Below, piece by piece: positions 43,120 to 52,749 of a stretch of DNA of 64,000 bases. The notes beneath the pieces are model-generated. The model was not told the DNA's origin and ran no database searches. It worked only from the letters and a program-made list of their open reading frames with translations. The translations under genes and the position numbers were made by a program. This DNA is from Sciscionella marina DSM 45152 (lineage in GTDB: Bacteria > Actinomycetota > Actinomycetes > Mycobacteriales > Pseudonocardiaceae), in assembly GCF_000379465.1 (NCBI RefSeq), contig NZ_KB905425.1, positions 389,414-453,413 on the forward strand, written 5' to 3'. Numbering within the stretch: the first letter of the stretch is position 1; every line of letters starts with the position of its first letter.

Positions 43120-43495
43120 GGGCCATTCGGCGAGTAGACATCGTCCGGCCTCGCCGAGCGCCTCGAGTTGGCGCGCGATCGCCCGAGCTGTCACCGTGGA
43201 TCACGCCGGTCCCGGCCGCCTGGATGAGGTCGGCGGCGCGCTGCTCGGTGCCCTGGAGCCGTCCGGTCACCGCGAGGCGGTGGACTCGCGCTTCCAGGGC
43301 ACGCTTGCCGGATTGCGCCGTGGGCGAGAGCCGCACTCGGTCCGGATCGCTCGACAAGCGGAAAACGGCCGGGTTCGCGACACCGAATTCGATCTGTGTC
43401 CGCCACTCGGCACGAAGCTCATCGACCGGGTCCACGCCCTGTGCCGACGCGGTCTCGACGGTCGCGGCCTTGGTGGGTGCATGACCGGCCGTCAT
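43120..43495 (-). pseudogene. TetR-family regulator remnant (C-terminal domain)
   Basis: A minus-strand frame opening at ATG 43495, which overlaps the stop of the PLP enzyme as ATGA, reads DPVDELRAEWRTQIEFGVAN, then PAVFRLSSDPDRVR and VHRLAVTGRLQGTEQRAADL. This is the ligand domain of a TetR protein. There is no helix-turn-helix upstream, and the end of the domain (VTARAIARQLEALGEAGR-like) is in another frame. It is a truncated, frameshifted gene, possibly an old regulator. Confidence 0.55.
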
Positions 43496-44616
43496 CTGCT
43501 CGGCGGGCCCAGCCATTTTCCTGTTGTGTGGGCGGTGTGCAGGATGTCCAGGTATGACTCGAGGTCGAATCCCTGGTGCGCGGCCCAGCTGTCGCTGTAG
43601 TAGGTATCGGTGTAACGATCGCCGGGGTCGCACAGCAACGCCACGATGCTGCCCCGGGTGTTTTCGGCGCGCATTTCGCAGATGAGGCGATAGGCGGCGA
43701 ACAGGCTGGTTCCGGTGGACGCTCCCGCGGTGAGTCCGGTGATCGAGCGCAGGAAACGGACCGCCGCGACCGATGCGGCATCCGGTACCTGGATCATGCG
43801 GTCCACGACGGTGGGAATGAAACTGGGTTCGAATCGTGGTCGTCCTATTCCTTCGATCCGAGAGGCGTGCCCGGTGCGAATCGCGCTGTCCCGGTGTTTC
43901 CAGCCGGGGAAGAACGCGGAGTTCTCCGGGTCGACGACGCAGAGGCGGGTGTGCCGGCGGTGATAGCGGAGGAATCGGCCGATGGTGGCCGAGGTGCCAC
44001 CCGTTCCGGCGCCGGTCACGATCCATTCGGGGATCGGGAACGGTTCGTAGGCCAGCTGGTCGAAGATCGATTCGGCTATGTTGTTGTTGCCGCGCCAGTC
44101 GGTGGCGCGCTCGGCGTAGGTGAACTGGTCCATGAAGTGGCCGCCGAGCTCGTCGGCGAGCCGGGCCGATTCCTGGTAGATCGTCACGGGATCGGTGACC
44201 AGATGACAGGTTCCGCCTTCTCGCTCGATCATCGCGATCTTGGCCGCGCTGGTCGTGGCCGGCATCACGGCGATGAACGGCAACCCGAGCAGTCGCGCGA
44301 AGTAGGCCTCCGAGACCGCTGTCGATCCACTCGACGCCTCGACGATGGCGGACCCTTCGGTGATCCATCCGTTGCAGAGTGCGTAGAGGAACAAGGAACG
44401 GGCGAGCCGGTGTTTGAGGCTTCCGGTCGGATGAGTGGATTCATCCTTGAGGTACAGCTGAATGCCCCATTGGTGGGGGAGCGGGACGGTCAGTAGGTGG
44501 GTGTCCGCGGAGCGGTTGGCATCGGCAGTGACGGTGCCGATAGCACCGATGACCCAGTCGCGTTCGGCGCGGTTCCATCGATTCAGGTCGATGATTTCTT
44601 TGGCTGGTGCCGACAC
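43492..44616 (-). CDS. PLP-dependent Cds1-like cysteine desulfhydrase/cysteine synthase-family enzyme
   Basis: The 374-residue protein has the PLP Lys68 in [37 protein letters not shown] and a GAGTGGTS loop that binds the PLP phosphate. The sequence resembles mycobacterial Cds1 (L-cysteine desulfhydrase) more than CysK/CysM, as [11 protein letters not shown] and [19 protein letters not shown] also suggest. It is the last gene of the NCS1-HyuA-DUF917-OsmC-RidA operon. It may handle sulfide or cysteine set free from the substrate. The GTG start lies 3 nt after the RidA stop. Confidence 0.82.
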   Translation of the reverse strand: MSAPAKEIIDLNRWNRAERDWVIGAIGTVTADANRSADTHLLTVPLPHQWGIQLYLKDESTHPTGSLKHRLARSLFLYALCNGWITEGSAIVEASSGSTAVSEAYFARLLGLPFIAVMPATTSAAKIAMIEREGGTCHLVTDPVTIYQESARLADELGGHFMDQFTYAERATDWRGNNNIAESIFDQLAYEPFPIPEWIVTGAGTGGTSATIGRFLRYHRRHTRLCVVDPENSAFFPGWKHRDSAIRTGHASRIEGIGRPRFEPSFIPTVVDRMIQVPDAASVAAVRFLRSITGLTAGASTGTSLFAAYRLICEMRAENTRGSIVALLCDPGDRYTDTYYSDSWAAHQGFDLESYLDILHTAHTTGKWLGPPSR

Positions 44617-44619
44617 GGC

Positions 44620-45123
44620 TCAGTCCTCTTCTGATGCGATGATCAGCTCGACCTCCACGGGAGCGCCGAGCGGCAACGATTTGACTCCGAGCGCGCTTCG
44701 GGCGTGCCGTCCGCGGTCCCCGAAGACGCGAAGCAGCAGATCGCTCGCTCCGTTGATGACCAGTGCGTGTTCGATGAATCCTTCGGCACTGGCGACGAAT
44801 CCGGCCACTTTGACGATCCGGTCGAGTCTGTCGATGCCGCCCGCGAGATCTGCGGCGGCCGCGAGTGCGTTGAGCGTGCACAGCTCGGCGAGCTTGCTCG
44901 CTTCGTCGACGGTGATCGCTGCGCCGACCAGTCCGGTCGCGGCGAGCAAACCGGCGCGGACCGGTAGCTGCCCCGAGGTGTAGATCAGGTCGGCATGCCG
45001 CACCGCGGCGGCGTAGAAACCCGAAGGAGCCGCGATGGGAGGCAGTGCCAGACCGAGGCTGGTGAGTTGCTCGCTGGGCCGTGCGGGGGCCGATGCCATC
45101 GCGCGGCTGTGGTTCCCGGTCAT
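44620..45123 (-). CDS. RidA/YjgF-family protein
   Basis: The 167-residue protein has the RidA core: ADLIYTSGQLPVRAG, LAELCTLNALAAAADLAGG and RSALGVKSLPLGAPVEVELI. The conserved Arg that binds the imine carboxylate is present in the RSALGV segment. RidA hydrolyses reactive 2-aminoacrylate released by PLP enzymes such as desulfhydrases, which fits its place beside the Cds1-like gene. Its N-terminus is longer than minimal RidA (~120-130 residues). It is ATGA-coupled to OsmC. Confidence 0.88.
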   Translation of the reverse strand: MTGNHSRAMASAPARPSEQLTSLGLALPPIAAPSGFYAAAVRHADLIYTSGQLPVRAGLLAATGLVGAAITVDEASKLAELCTLNALAAAADLAGGIDRLDRIVKVAGFVASAEGFIEHALVINGASDLLLRVFGDRGRHARSALGVKSLPLGAPVEVELIIASEED

Positions 45124-45524
45124 CGGCTGACCGTTGCCTTGCGCGTGGTGACGGTGAATTCCGGGTGATTCTCGATGGTGTTGTGCACCTTGCACCGGTT
45201 TCCGGCGCGGACGAGCGCCTCGATCTGGTTCTGGGACAGCGTGTCCGGGAGGACGTAGGTGATGTGCAGGGTGCTCAACCGCATCGGCCGGGTCGCGGTG
45301 TCGCCGGAGAGCTCCACGTGGGCGCCGGTGGCGTCGATGTTGTTGCTCTGGGCGTAGTCCATCATGGTGGCGAGCATGCATGCGCCGAGGCCGGTGAGGA
45401 ACAGTTCGGTGGCCTGCCACGTGGAATCGACGGCGTCCCATTCGACTCTCGCCTCGGTGCGGCCATTGTCGATCGTGAAGGACAGATCCCGGGTGTGGCG
45501 TACCGTCACTGGGTAGTCGGACAT
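45120..45524 (-). CDS. OsmC-family thiol peroxidase-like protein
   Basis: The 134-residue protein has the two OsmC cysteines: Cys49 in LGACMLATMM and Cys111 in GNRCKVHNTI, with the ELFLTGLGAC helix. OsmC/Ohr proteins reduce organic peroxides, and some act on activated sulfur species. It lies between DUF917 and RidA in the same operon, so it may protect against sulfide or peroxide stress during catabolism. Confidence 0.87.
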   Translation of the reverse strand: MSDYPVTVRHTRDLSFTIDNGRTEARVEWDAVDSTWQATELFLTGLGACMLATMMDYAQSNNIDATGAHVELSGDTATRPMRLSTLHITYVLPDTLSQNQIEALVRAGNRCKVHNTIENHPEFTVTTRKATVSR

Positions 45525-45554
45525 GCGTTTCCCTTCTTTCGGTGCTGTTGCCCC

Positions 45555-46646
45555 TCAGGCGATGGATGCGGTGTTGAGTCGGTCGAGCGGTACGTACTCG
45601 TGCTCGTAGCCGAAATAGGACGGGCCCACCAGTGCAAGACCGGCCGGTGACCGCCAACGGGGATGGCATGGCAAGCCGATGACCGTGACGCGGAAGCCGT
45701 ACCGCATGGCCTCGGTGGTGATCGGTTCCCCGGTGTCGGCCTCGAGTACGCAGATGAGATCGGGAACGGACGCGACCACCGCGCCGTCGCGGGTGGCGAG
45801 GAGATGTTCGTTCTGGAAATGCAGCGTCATGCTCGCACCGGTGTCCGGACCGGTTCCCTGGATCTCGGCCTGGCCGCGGGCGAAGCCGGCCTTGGTGCGC
45901 CGCCGGACGTCGGTGACCCTGCCGTGGAAGAGGATCACGCCATCGGTTTCGGTGATCAGCGCTTCGACCGGGTCGCGGTGGTCCCCGCGTGTGGCCCTCA
46001 GGAGCCGGCCGAGCCGCCCGGCGAGGCTGACGGTGTCGGGAACCAGTGCCTTCCGCGCTTCACGACCGGTCATCGGATAGAGCGCGATGCAGGCTCCGCA
46101 GCCCATTTCGACGGTGGCGGACCGGGCCAGTTGCTCTGCCCATGCGTTGTCGACCGTGTCCAGTAGGACAGTGTTCCCTTTGTCGTCGACCATGGCCATG
46201 GGCGTGGTGGAGATGCCGTCGAGGGTGGCGAGGACCATCTGCAGTTCCGGGAAAGCCCGGCCCATACCGTCCCCGTCGATCAGTGGCAGGTTCGTCTCCG
46301 CCGCGCAGACAAGGGGCATCATCGAGTTCAGCCCGCCGGCCTCGAAGCAGGCGATGTGCGTGATCGTGCTGCCGTACGCTGTCTGCACGGCGCGGACGGC
46401 TTGGGCGAATTCGCCGCCTGCCGGTGGTTTCTCCACGATGACGGTCGGCGCTCCCATGATTGCCACCGGCAGCACGACGGCGTCTTCAGGCAAGTCGGGC
46501 AGCCCGACCGTCCGTACCGGCCCGCTGTCGGTGATGGCGCGTTCGGCCATCAAAGCTCCGAGGTGGGGATCACCGCCACCACCGGCGCCGAGAACGGCAG
46601 CGCCGCGGGCGATGTCGGCGATGGCGTTCGCATCGATGTGGTTCAC
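45555..46646 (-). CDS. DUF917 protein (S-methyl-thiohydantoin desulfurase-like)
   Basis: The 363-residue protein matches the DUF917/S-Me-THD family: ARGAAVLGAGGGGDPHLG at the start, FEAGGLNSMMPLVCAAETN, DGDGMGRAFPELQMV and a QGTGPDTGASMTLHFQNEHL region. Family members act with hydantoinase-like proteins; one characterised activity is desulfuration of a thiohydantoin. Its start overlaps the stop of the hydantoinase gene (ATGA), so the two are likely made in equal amount. A paralogue lies at 49730-50806. Confidence 0.85.
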   Translation of the reverse strand: MNHIDANAIADIARGAAVLGAGGGGDPHLGALMAERAITDSGPVRTVGLPDLPEDAVVLPVAIMGAPTVIVEKPPAGGEFAQAVRAVQTAYGSTITHIACFEAGGLNSMMPLVCAAETNLPLIDGDGMGRAFPELQMVLATLDGISTTPMAMVDDKGNTVLLDTVDNAWAEQLARSATVEMGCGACIALYPMTGREARKALVPDTVSLAGRLGRLLRATRGDHRDPVEALITETDGVILFHGRVTDVRRRTKAGFARGQAEIQGTGPDTGASMTLHFQNEHLLATRDGAVVASVPDLICVLEADTGEPITTEAMRYGFRVTVIGLPCHPRWRSPAGLALVGPSYFGYEHEYVPLDRLNTASIA

Positions 46647-48202
46647 GGGGTGTCCTCCAGGATCAGCTCGCCGACGGCTTTGACCCGAACCCGGACGGCA
46701 TCGCCGGGCAGGTAGGCCATGGGCAGTTCGTCGACCTCGACGGTGCGGACGCTGTCCGGTGCCGCACCGGCGAGGATCGCTTTCTCGGCCGCCTCCCGCT
46801 TGGCGTCCTCGAGGATCGCGTCCCGGCCGCGGCCGGTGTCGGAGTACACCCGGTCGACCTCACCGCCGACCTGGGCGATCGCCGCACCGATCGCGTTGGC
46901 CACGGTGAATTCCTCGGGGCGCACGACCTTGTCGAACCCGGGCAGGTTGTCGGGCAGCAGAATGCTGCCGCCGCCGACGAGCACGATGGGGACCGCCTCG
47001 GTCGAGGTGCGCATCGTGTCGGCGTGCTCGGCGACGCGCGCGGCGATGTGATCAAGGGTGTCGCGCACCTGGTTTCCGGGCAGATCCGCGATGAGCGCTG
47101 GATCCCCGACCGTGTACAGGCCTCCGGCGACGGCGATATCGGTAGCGGTGAGGGTGTCCCCGCCGAAGACCCGGGACTTCGCGTGCAGCTCGTATCCCAC
47201 GCTTTCCGGGCCGACGGTGATGCGTGAGGGATCGGAATCGTCGACGATGCTTCCGCCCCCGATACCGATCGACACCACATCCGGCATCCGGAAGTTCGTG
47301 CGCACTCCGGCAATGTCGACGGCGGTGGTCGCCGGGCGGGGGAATCCATTGACGACGGCACCGATGTCGGCGGTGGTGCCACCGACATCGACGACGATGC
47401 AGTCGTTGAGCCCGGAGAGCATCGCCGCGCCGCGCATCGAGTTCGTCGGCCCGGCAGCGAAGGTCGCGACCGGATAGCGCCGCACGTAGTCGATGTCCAT
47501 GAGGGTGCCGTCGTTCTGAGACAGATACAGCGGCGCGTCGATCCCGGCCCGGGTCAGTGCCACGGCGAAGGCCTCGGTCGTCCGGTCGGCCACGGGCAGC
47601 AGTGAGGCGTTGATGATCGTGGCGTTTTCTCTTTCGAGCAGCCCGATCCGGCCGATCTCATGGGAGAGTGAGATGCGCAGCCCGGGTACCTGCGAGACGA
47701 GGACTTCCGCGGCCGCGAGTTCGTCGTCGCGGTTGACGGGGGAGAAGATGGAGCTGATCGCCGCGGAGGTGATACCGCGTTCCCCGATGGTCTCGGCGAC
47801 CCGGCACAGTTCGCCCCGGTCGAGCTCGGAGATCTGCCGGCCGTCGAACTCGTGACCGCCGTGACACAGGAACACGTGCTCCCCGACGGCGGCGCGCAGC
47901 CGGGCCGGCCACGCGGTCAACGGCGGGACGCTGGCCGATGCGGGCAGACCGAGCCGGATCGTCGCGGTCGGCGCCAGTCCACGTGCCTGGACGACGGCGT
48001 TGGTGAAATGGGTGGTTCCGATCGCGACGGCGGAGATGCCGGTCAGATCGAAGGTGACGTTCTCACTGAGCCCGGTGATGGCCTCCACGATCCCGGTGGT
48101 CACATCGAGTGTGGTCGGACGTTTCACCGAGGCGGCGACCACTCCGTGGTGGATGAGGACCGCGTCGGTGTTCGTCCCGCCGACGTCGATACCGATATGC
48201 AT
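46643..48202 (-). CDS. Hydantoinase/oxoprolinase family protein (HyuA-like)
   Basis: The 519-residue protein has an actin-like ATPase fold. It has the N-terminal IGIDVGGTNTDAVLI phosphate loop, the SHEIGRIGLLERENATIINA hinge, DVGGTTADIGAVVNGFPRPA, and GIGGGSIVDD. It ends with the C-terminal VGGGSILLP. Relatives hydrolyse hydantoins or 5-oxoproline with ATP. It is ATGA-coupled to DUF917 and lies 2 nt after the NCS1 permease stop. Confidence 0.9.
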   Translation of the reverse strand: MHIGIDVGGTNTDAVLIHHGVVAASVKRPTTLDVTTGIVEAITGLSENVTFDLTGISAVAIGTTHFTNAVVQARGLAPTATIRLGLPASASVPPLTAWPARLRAAVGEHVFLCHGGHEFDGRQISELDRGELCRVAETIGERGITSAAISSIFSPVNRDDELAAAEVLVSQVPGLRISLSHEIGRIGLLERENATIINASLLPVADRTTEAFAVALTRAGIDAPLYLSQNDGTLMDIDYVRRYPVATFAAGPTNSMRGAAMLSGLNDCIVVDVGGTTADIGAVVNGFPRPATTAVDIAGVRTNFRMPDVVSIGIGGGSIVDDSDPSRITVGPESVGYELHAKSRVFGGDTLTATDIAVAGGLYTVGDPALIADLPGNQVRDTLDHIAARVAEHADTMRTSTEAVPIVLVGGGSILLPDNLPGFDKVVRPEEFTVANAIGAAIAQVGGEVDRVYSDTGRGRDAILEDAKREAAEKAILAGAAPDSVRTVEVDELPMAYLPGDAVRVRVKAVGELILEDTP

Positions 48203-48204
48203 GG

Positions 48205-49581
48205 CTACCCCTGGTCCGTGTTGTGCGCGATGGCGGTGCTGGTGGCGGAGACGCTCTCCGATTGCGAGGCGGTGGCACCTCGTCGAGCGATCAGGCCGAG
48301 CTTTCCCAAGACGATGTAGGCGACCGTGGCGACAGCCAAGGAATTGATCGCCGGTATCCCGATGTCCACGAAATACCCCACGAGGCCGCCGGTGAGCCAG
48401 GCGACGAGACCGGCGGGGACCCAGCCGGGCGCGGTCGCCGGTAGTTCGCCGCGCCCGCGTGAAGCCTCGAGGACCGGCCGCCAGGTCTTGACGATGAAAT
48501 ACTCGGCGATGCAGATCCCGGCCACCGGGGGCATCAGGATCCCGACGAAGCTCAGGAAATCGGTGAAGTAGGCAAGGATGCCCAGCGCGGAGAGCGCCGC
48601 GCCGAGGACCCCCACGACGATGGTGACCACGGCGCGGTTGACCTTGCGGCCGAGGAGCACATGCAGGACGTTGACCAGTCCGAGCGAGGACGAGTAGAGG
48701 TTCCAGTCGTTGATCTTCAGGATCGAGGCGACGAGGACCACGGTTCCGATCAGCCCGCTCGTCGTGGTGATCATCATGACCACATCGGAGGTACGGGCCG
48801 CGTGCGCGAGAAGGACGCCGATCACGCCGACGACGTACTCGCCGAGTGTCACGCCGATGACCGTCTGTTTCACGACATCGGCCACGCTGCGGTTATAGCG
48901 GGTCATGTCGGGGGTCATCACGGCGCCGACGATGAAACCCCCGGCGACGAGTGTGGCCCCCGCGGCGAGCGAGAGCCGGGGCCCGGCTGGTGCGGAGGCG
49001 AGCAGGTCTGCGATCGGATGCCGGGACAGCTCCCGTGCTACTGCCCAGATGGCGAGCACCAGGAACGCCGGAACCGTGACGTAGGCGGTCCAGGTCATCC
49101 CGCCGAAGCCGTACACGACGACCGCGGTCACGGCGACACCGCCGAGCAGCGACCAGACCCAGACCGGCATGGCGCCGAGCACCGAGTGCAGCCCGGTACC
49201 GAACACAGCGTTCTGGACGCCGAACCATCCGATCAGGCTGACCCCGATCAACAGGCCGACCAATGCCGACCCCTTCGTACCGAACCCGGTCCAGCGTGCC
49301 AGTACCGAGGTGGAGAGCCCTTCGCGCATACCGGCGATACCTACGAAGACGGTGACGATCTCGAGCAGTACCGATCCGACGGTGATCGCCAGGATGGCGT
49401 TCCAGAATGGCATGCCGAACCCCAGCGTCGCCCCCAGGAGGAACTGGGCGAGAGCCGAGAGCTGGCCGAACCGCTGAATCGCGATCGACCACCACGGGTA
49501 CCGGGCGTCGGCCGGTACCCGTTCCAGAGCGTAGTCATCGTGCCCGACGACCACGGTGTCATCAGAGCGGGATCGAGACAT
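48205..49581 (-). CDS. NCS1-family (Mhp1/CodB-like) nucleobase-hydantoin permease
   Basis: The 458-residue membrane protein has about 12 hydrophobic segments and NCS1 features: DDYALERVPADARYPWWSIA, FGVQNAVFGTGLHSV, TPDMTRYNR and a late GILMPPVAGICIAEYFIV. NCS1 carriers import cytosine, allantoin, hydantoin and similar compounds; Mhp1 is the hydantoin model. It is the first gene of the six-gene minus-strand operon. GGAAGG precedes the ATG. It defines the imported substrate as a small planar ring such as a hydantoin. Confidence 0.9.
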   Translation of the reverse strand: MSRSRSDDTVVVGHDDYALERVPADARYPWWSIAIQRFGQLSALAQFLLGATLGFGMPFWNAILAITVGSVLLEIVTVFVGIAGMREGLSTSVLARWTGFGTKGSALVGLLIGVSLIGWFGVQNAVFGTGLHSVLGAMPVWVWSLLGGVAVTAVVVYGFGGMTWTAYVTVPAFLVLAIWAVARELSRHPIADLLASAPAGPRLSLAAGATLVAGGFIVGAVMTPDMTRYNRSVADVVKQTVIGVTLGEYVVGVIGVLLAHAARTSDVVMMITTTSGLIGTVVLVASILKINDWNLYSSSLGLVNVLHVLLGRKVNRAVVTIVVGVLGAALSALGILAYFTDFLSFVGILMPPVAGICIAEYFIVKTWRPVLEASRGRGELPATAPGWVPAGLVAWLTGGLVGYFVDIGIPAINSLAVATVAYIVLGKLGLIARRGATASQSESVSATSTAIAHNTDQG

Positions 49582-49640
49582 GGCTGGACCTTCCGCAACG
49601 GGATCATCAGGTGTGAATCCGGGAATGGCCCCAAGGTAAT

Positions 49641-49707
49641 GAAGCGCTTCGCAGCGCCTCAATGGTCATACTGTCGTAGCAGGGTGTCGATACAGTGCAC
49701 GATGCAC
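49641..49707. promoter_or_regulatory. Palindromes in the NCS1/DUF917 divergent promoter
   Basis: GAAGCGCTTC (49641-49650) is a perfect 10-bp palindrome, and GTGCA-CGA-TGCAC (49695-49707) is a 5-bp inverted repeat with a 3-bp spacer. They flank the likely promoters in the 148-bp gap. The PucR-type regulator at 50784 is a good candidate to bind either. Confidence 0.4.
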
Positions 49708-49729
49708 AGCCGCGTTCTGAGGTGATCGC

Positions 49730-50806
49730 ATGAGGCTCGAAGATGATCAGGTATCCGCACTCGCGACAGGCTGCGCGTTGCTCGGCTCGGGCGGCGGTGG
49801 TGCCACCGACGTGGCCGAGGTGCTGTTGCGCGGTGCCCTGGCCGGCGCTCCGGTGGAGCTCGGTGCCGCCGATCGGCTGGCCGAGGACGCCGTGGTCGCC
49901 ACGGTCGGCGCGGTGGGGTCGTCGACGGCCATGCTCGAACGGATTCCCAGCGCCGAGGAGTTCGTCCGGGCCGCCCGCGCCACCGAAGCGCGCCTCGGCC
50001 GACCACTCGCCGCCGTCCAGTCTCTCGAGATCGGAGGTGTCAACGGCTTGCTCGGCGCGTGTGTCGCGGCATGGCTCGGGCTGCCGTTGCTCGATGCGGA
50101 CGCGATGGGGCGGGCTTACCCGCGCCTGAACCTGACCACACTTGCCGGCCATGTTCCGCTCACCCCCTTGGCGCTCTCGGCTCCGCGAGGGGAGGTGATC
50201 GTCATCGACACGGCCGACGAGCGATCCGTGGAGTCGCTGGTCCGGGCGATGCTCCCCAGCCTGGGGAGCTGGGCGGCGATGTGCCTGCACCCGGCGACGG
50301 CCGCGCAGTACCGCCGGGCATCGGTCCAGTTCTCGCTGTCCAGGGCGCTCGACCTCGGTCACCACTGGCAGCAGCGGCAGCGTGGACTGCTGACCACAGC
50401 GGAGCTGTTCGACCGGACAGGTGCCCGCCACCTCTACGAGGGGACGGTCGCCGAGGTGATCAGGACACAACCAGAAATCGGTGGCGTCGCGACAATTCAC
50501 GACGGAGGCAGCGGATCGGCCATCATGCGCCTGGACTTCGCCAACGAATACATTCTCGCGTTCGAGGACGGATACCCCGTCAGCTCCGTCCCCGAGATCA
50601 TCGTCGTCCTCGATCAGCGAACCTGGAAACCGATCAGCGTCGAGCAACTGGCCGTCCAGCAGCGAGTGCGGGTGCTCGCGCTCCCGGCGCCGCCGGAACT
50701 GTTCAACGGTCGCCACGATGCCGAGAATCGGTTCGGGCTGCGAGCCTATGGCCGCGAGCCGGTTCATCCCCAAGGAGCCCCGGATGCAACTGCTGACCTT
50801 CGATGA
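49730..50806 (+). CDS. DUF917 protein, second paralogue
   Basis: The 358-residue protein has LATGCALLGSGGGGATDVAE, LEIGGVNGLLGACVAAWLG, LDADAMGRAYPRLNLTT and RLDFANEYILAFEDG, the same order of motifs as the 45555 protein. Sequence identity by eye is moderate, so these are diverged paralogues with probably different substrates or roles as subunits. It is divergent from the NCS1 operon and overlaps the PucR start by 23 bp. Confidence 0.83.
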   Translation: MRLEDDQVSALATGCALLGSGGGGATDVAEVLLRGALAGAPVELGAADRLAEDAVVATVGAVGSSTAMLERIPSAEEFVRAARATEARLGRPLAAVQSLEIGGVNGLLGACVAAWLGLPLLDADAMGRAYPRLNLTTLAGHVPLTPLALSAPRGEVIVIDTADERSVESLVRAMLPSLGSWAAMCLHPATAAQYRRASVQFSLSRALDLGHHWQQRQRGLLTTAELFDRTGARHLYEGTVAEVIRTQPEIGGVATIHDGGSGSAIMRLDFANEYILAFEDGYPVSSVPEIIVVLDQRTWKPISVEQLAVQQRVRVLALPAPPELFNGRHDAENRFGLRAYGREPVHPQGAPDATADLR

Positions 50807-52358
50807 TCTGCGTGCCCTGGAAGTGCTCGAACACTCCACCGTGGTCGGCGATTCTTCCCCGCACCACGGCATAGCCGCCGTCGAGGTGCTCGAATCGCAT
50901 GAAGTGCTCGACAAGCCGCTCGCGCCCCGCTCCGCCGTCCTGGTCTGCCTCGACGAGTCGCTGGACCGGCATCGCCAGCACCTGCTCGATCTGCTGCTAC
51001 GACGCGCGCACCAGGCGCGGGCCGGCGCGATCATCGTTCTCGGTTCGACCGGGGAAATCCCGGCGGCCACCCGATCACTGGCCACGAAACTCGCGATCCC
51101 GGTCCTGCTCGCTCCCGCGGGGAGCTCGCCACTCACGACCGCGGTCGAGCTCCGTTCCGCGGTACTCGAACCCGAACTCGCGATGAGCAACTGCCTGCTC
51201 TCGGTGACCCGCCAGCTCAGCAGTGGACCCCGGAACCCGCAGGAACTCTGCCATCTTGTCGGGAAACCCATCCGTGCGAACGTCGGTATCTGCACCGCCC
51301 AAGGGGTTTTCATCGCCGGGGGCCCGCTGGAAACACCGGTCACACAGCTGATCGGGGGGCACATACCGGAGAGTTTCCACCACGGCGACCGCAGTATCGC
51401 GGTAACGCCGATCATCGGTTCCGGGCAGCTCCCGGTCCTCTGGAGCATCGCCGAACGCGCCGGAGGCGGTCCGTTCTGGCGTGAGCTCGCCCTGCACGCA
51501 CTTGCCCTGGCCCGCGGCGAGATCACTGCCTGGCTGGCCCGCGAGCAACTGTCCACCGAGCGCGACGCGCGGGTACGCACTACCCTGCTGACCGAGATCG
51601 TGGAACACGGGAACGCAATCCCCGAATCGATCGAACAACAAGCCGTTTCCGTCGGATGGCAGCTGCTCGGATGGCACACCGGGGTGCATCTGACTTTCTC
51701 GGCGAGCACCCCGATGTCCACCCTGGCCATCGAGACCCTGAACACCGACCTCGCGAAGCCCCCACTGTCGCTCGGTCCTCTTGTCGAACGCGCCAACGGC
51801 TGGTCGGCATGGACAACGACACAGGATCAGCCGGGCCCAGAGCACGCCCGGACCCTGGCCCGCGAACTCGAGAGCAGGCTCCGCCAGCTCACGGCACACT
51901 ATCCCGGTCTCACCTGCGCGGCCGGGGTCGGCGCGGCACAACGTGACATCAGCGGAATCGCCACCACACTGTCCCAAGCACGACAGGCCGCCTCGGTCGC
52001 CTCGGCGGACCGGAGCCCGATAACGGTCCGCGCCGTCCAGGACCTCGGTGCCTCCCGGCTCTTGCTCGGCTGGTACGCCTCCGGTGCCTTCCACGACTAC
52101 GCCCGCCAACTGCTCGCGCCGCTGCTCGAAGCAGCCGAACCAGAGCTCCGCACCACGCTCGAGACCTACCTGGACCGGGCCTGCTCAGCGATGCATACAA
52201 GCCGCGTGCTCGGTATCCACCGCAATACCGTCAGCCTCCGGATTTCCCGTATCGAAACACTTCTCGGTGCTTCGCTGACCGACGCCGATACGCGCCTGAC
52301 CCTGCAGCTGGCGCTGCGGGCACTGCGGGCGGGCTCCGCGGCGGACACGGAACGATGA
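50784..52358 (+). CDS. PucR-family transcriptional regulator
   Basis: The 524-residue protein has an N-terminal PucR domain of ~120 residues (VEVLESHEVLDKPLAPRSAVL), a GAF-like or GGDEF-like central part, and the C-terminal PucR helix-turn-helix (LETYLDRACSAMHTSRVLGI, HRNTVSLRISRIETLLG). AAGGAG lies 6 nt before ATG 50784. PucR proteins sense purine or hydantoin-type catabolites and regulate uptake and degradation; the adjacent NCS1/hydantoinase operon is the obvious target. Confidence 0.9.
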   Translation: MQLLTFDDLRALEVLEHSTVVGDSSPHHGIAAVEVLESHEVLDKPLAPRSAVLVCLDESLDRHRQHLLDLLLRRAHQARAGAIIVLGSTGEIPAATRSLATKLAIPVLLAPAGSSPLTTAVELRSAVLEPELAMSNCLLSVTRQLSSGPRNPQELCHLVGKPIRANVGICTAQGVFIAGGPLETPVTQLIGGHIPESFHHGDRSIAVTPIIGSGQLPVLWSIAERAGGGPFWRELALHALALARGEITAWLAREQLSTERDARVRTTLLTEIVEHGNAIPESIEQQAVSVGWQLLGWHTGVHLTFSASTPMSTLAIETLNTDLAKPPLSLGPLVERANGWSAWTTTQDQPGPEHARTLARELESRLRQLTAHYPGLTCAAGVGAAQRDISGIATTLSQARQAASVASADRSPITVRAVQDLGASRLLLGWYASGAFHDYARQLLAPLLEAAEPELRTTLETYLDRACSAMHTSRVLGIHRNTVSLRISRIETLLGASLTDADTRLTLQLALRALRAGSAADTER

Positions 52359-52749
52359 CACGGCCCGAGTATCGCGGCACAGCCGAGCGGTTCTCAGGTG
52401 ACGTGACCGCAACGGGTCTCGGCGCAGGTGGCCCCATGGCGGTGCCCGGCCCTTTTGGCTCGCGAATCGCATCGGCTCGATCCGCTGGGCGAGCGGGACG
52501 ATTTGATCGTGCTGCGCGCTGAACGGCTTGACGTCGCTCCGTCGATGATCCGGGACCATCCTTCCGTGCCGGTGTCGGCTCGACTGGCCACACGCAATCG
52601 AACACAGCGGGTCCGGCGCGGTTGGTGCCTCAGTACGAGAGAAACGAGCTCTTGTCGTCGTCGGGCCCATTTCGCAAAGATCAGGGCCGCGTGCCGTCGC
52701 ACGGAAAGATACCGATGCAAGCGGAATCTCGGTGACGTATCGCCACGAT
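52359..52749. other. Gene-poor stretch after the PucR gene
   Basis: Codon bias is lost here, and no frame carries a domain that I can recognise. It leads into a probable LysR remnant on the minus strand. Confidence 0.4.
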
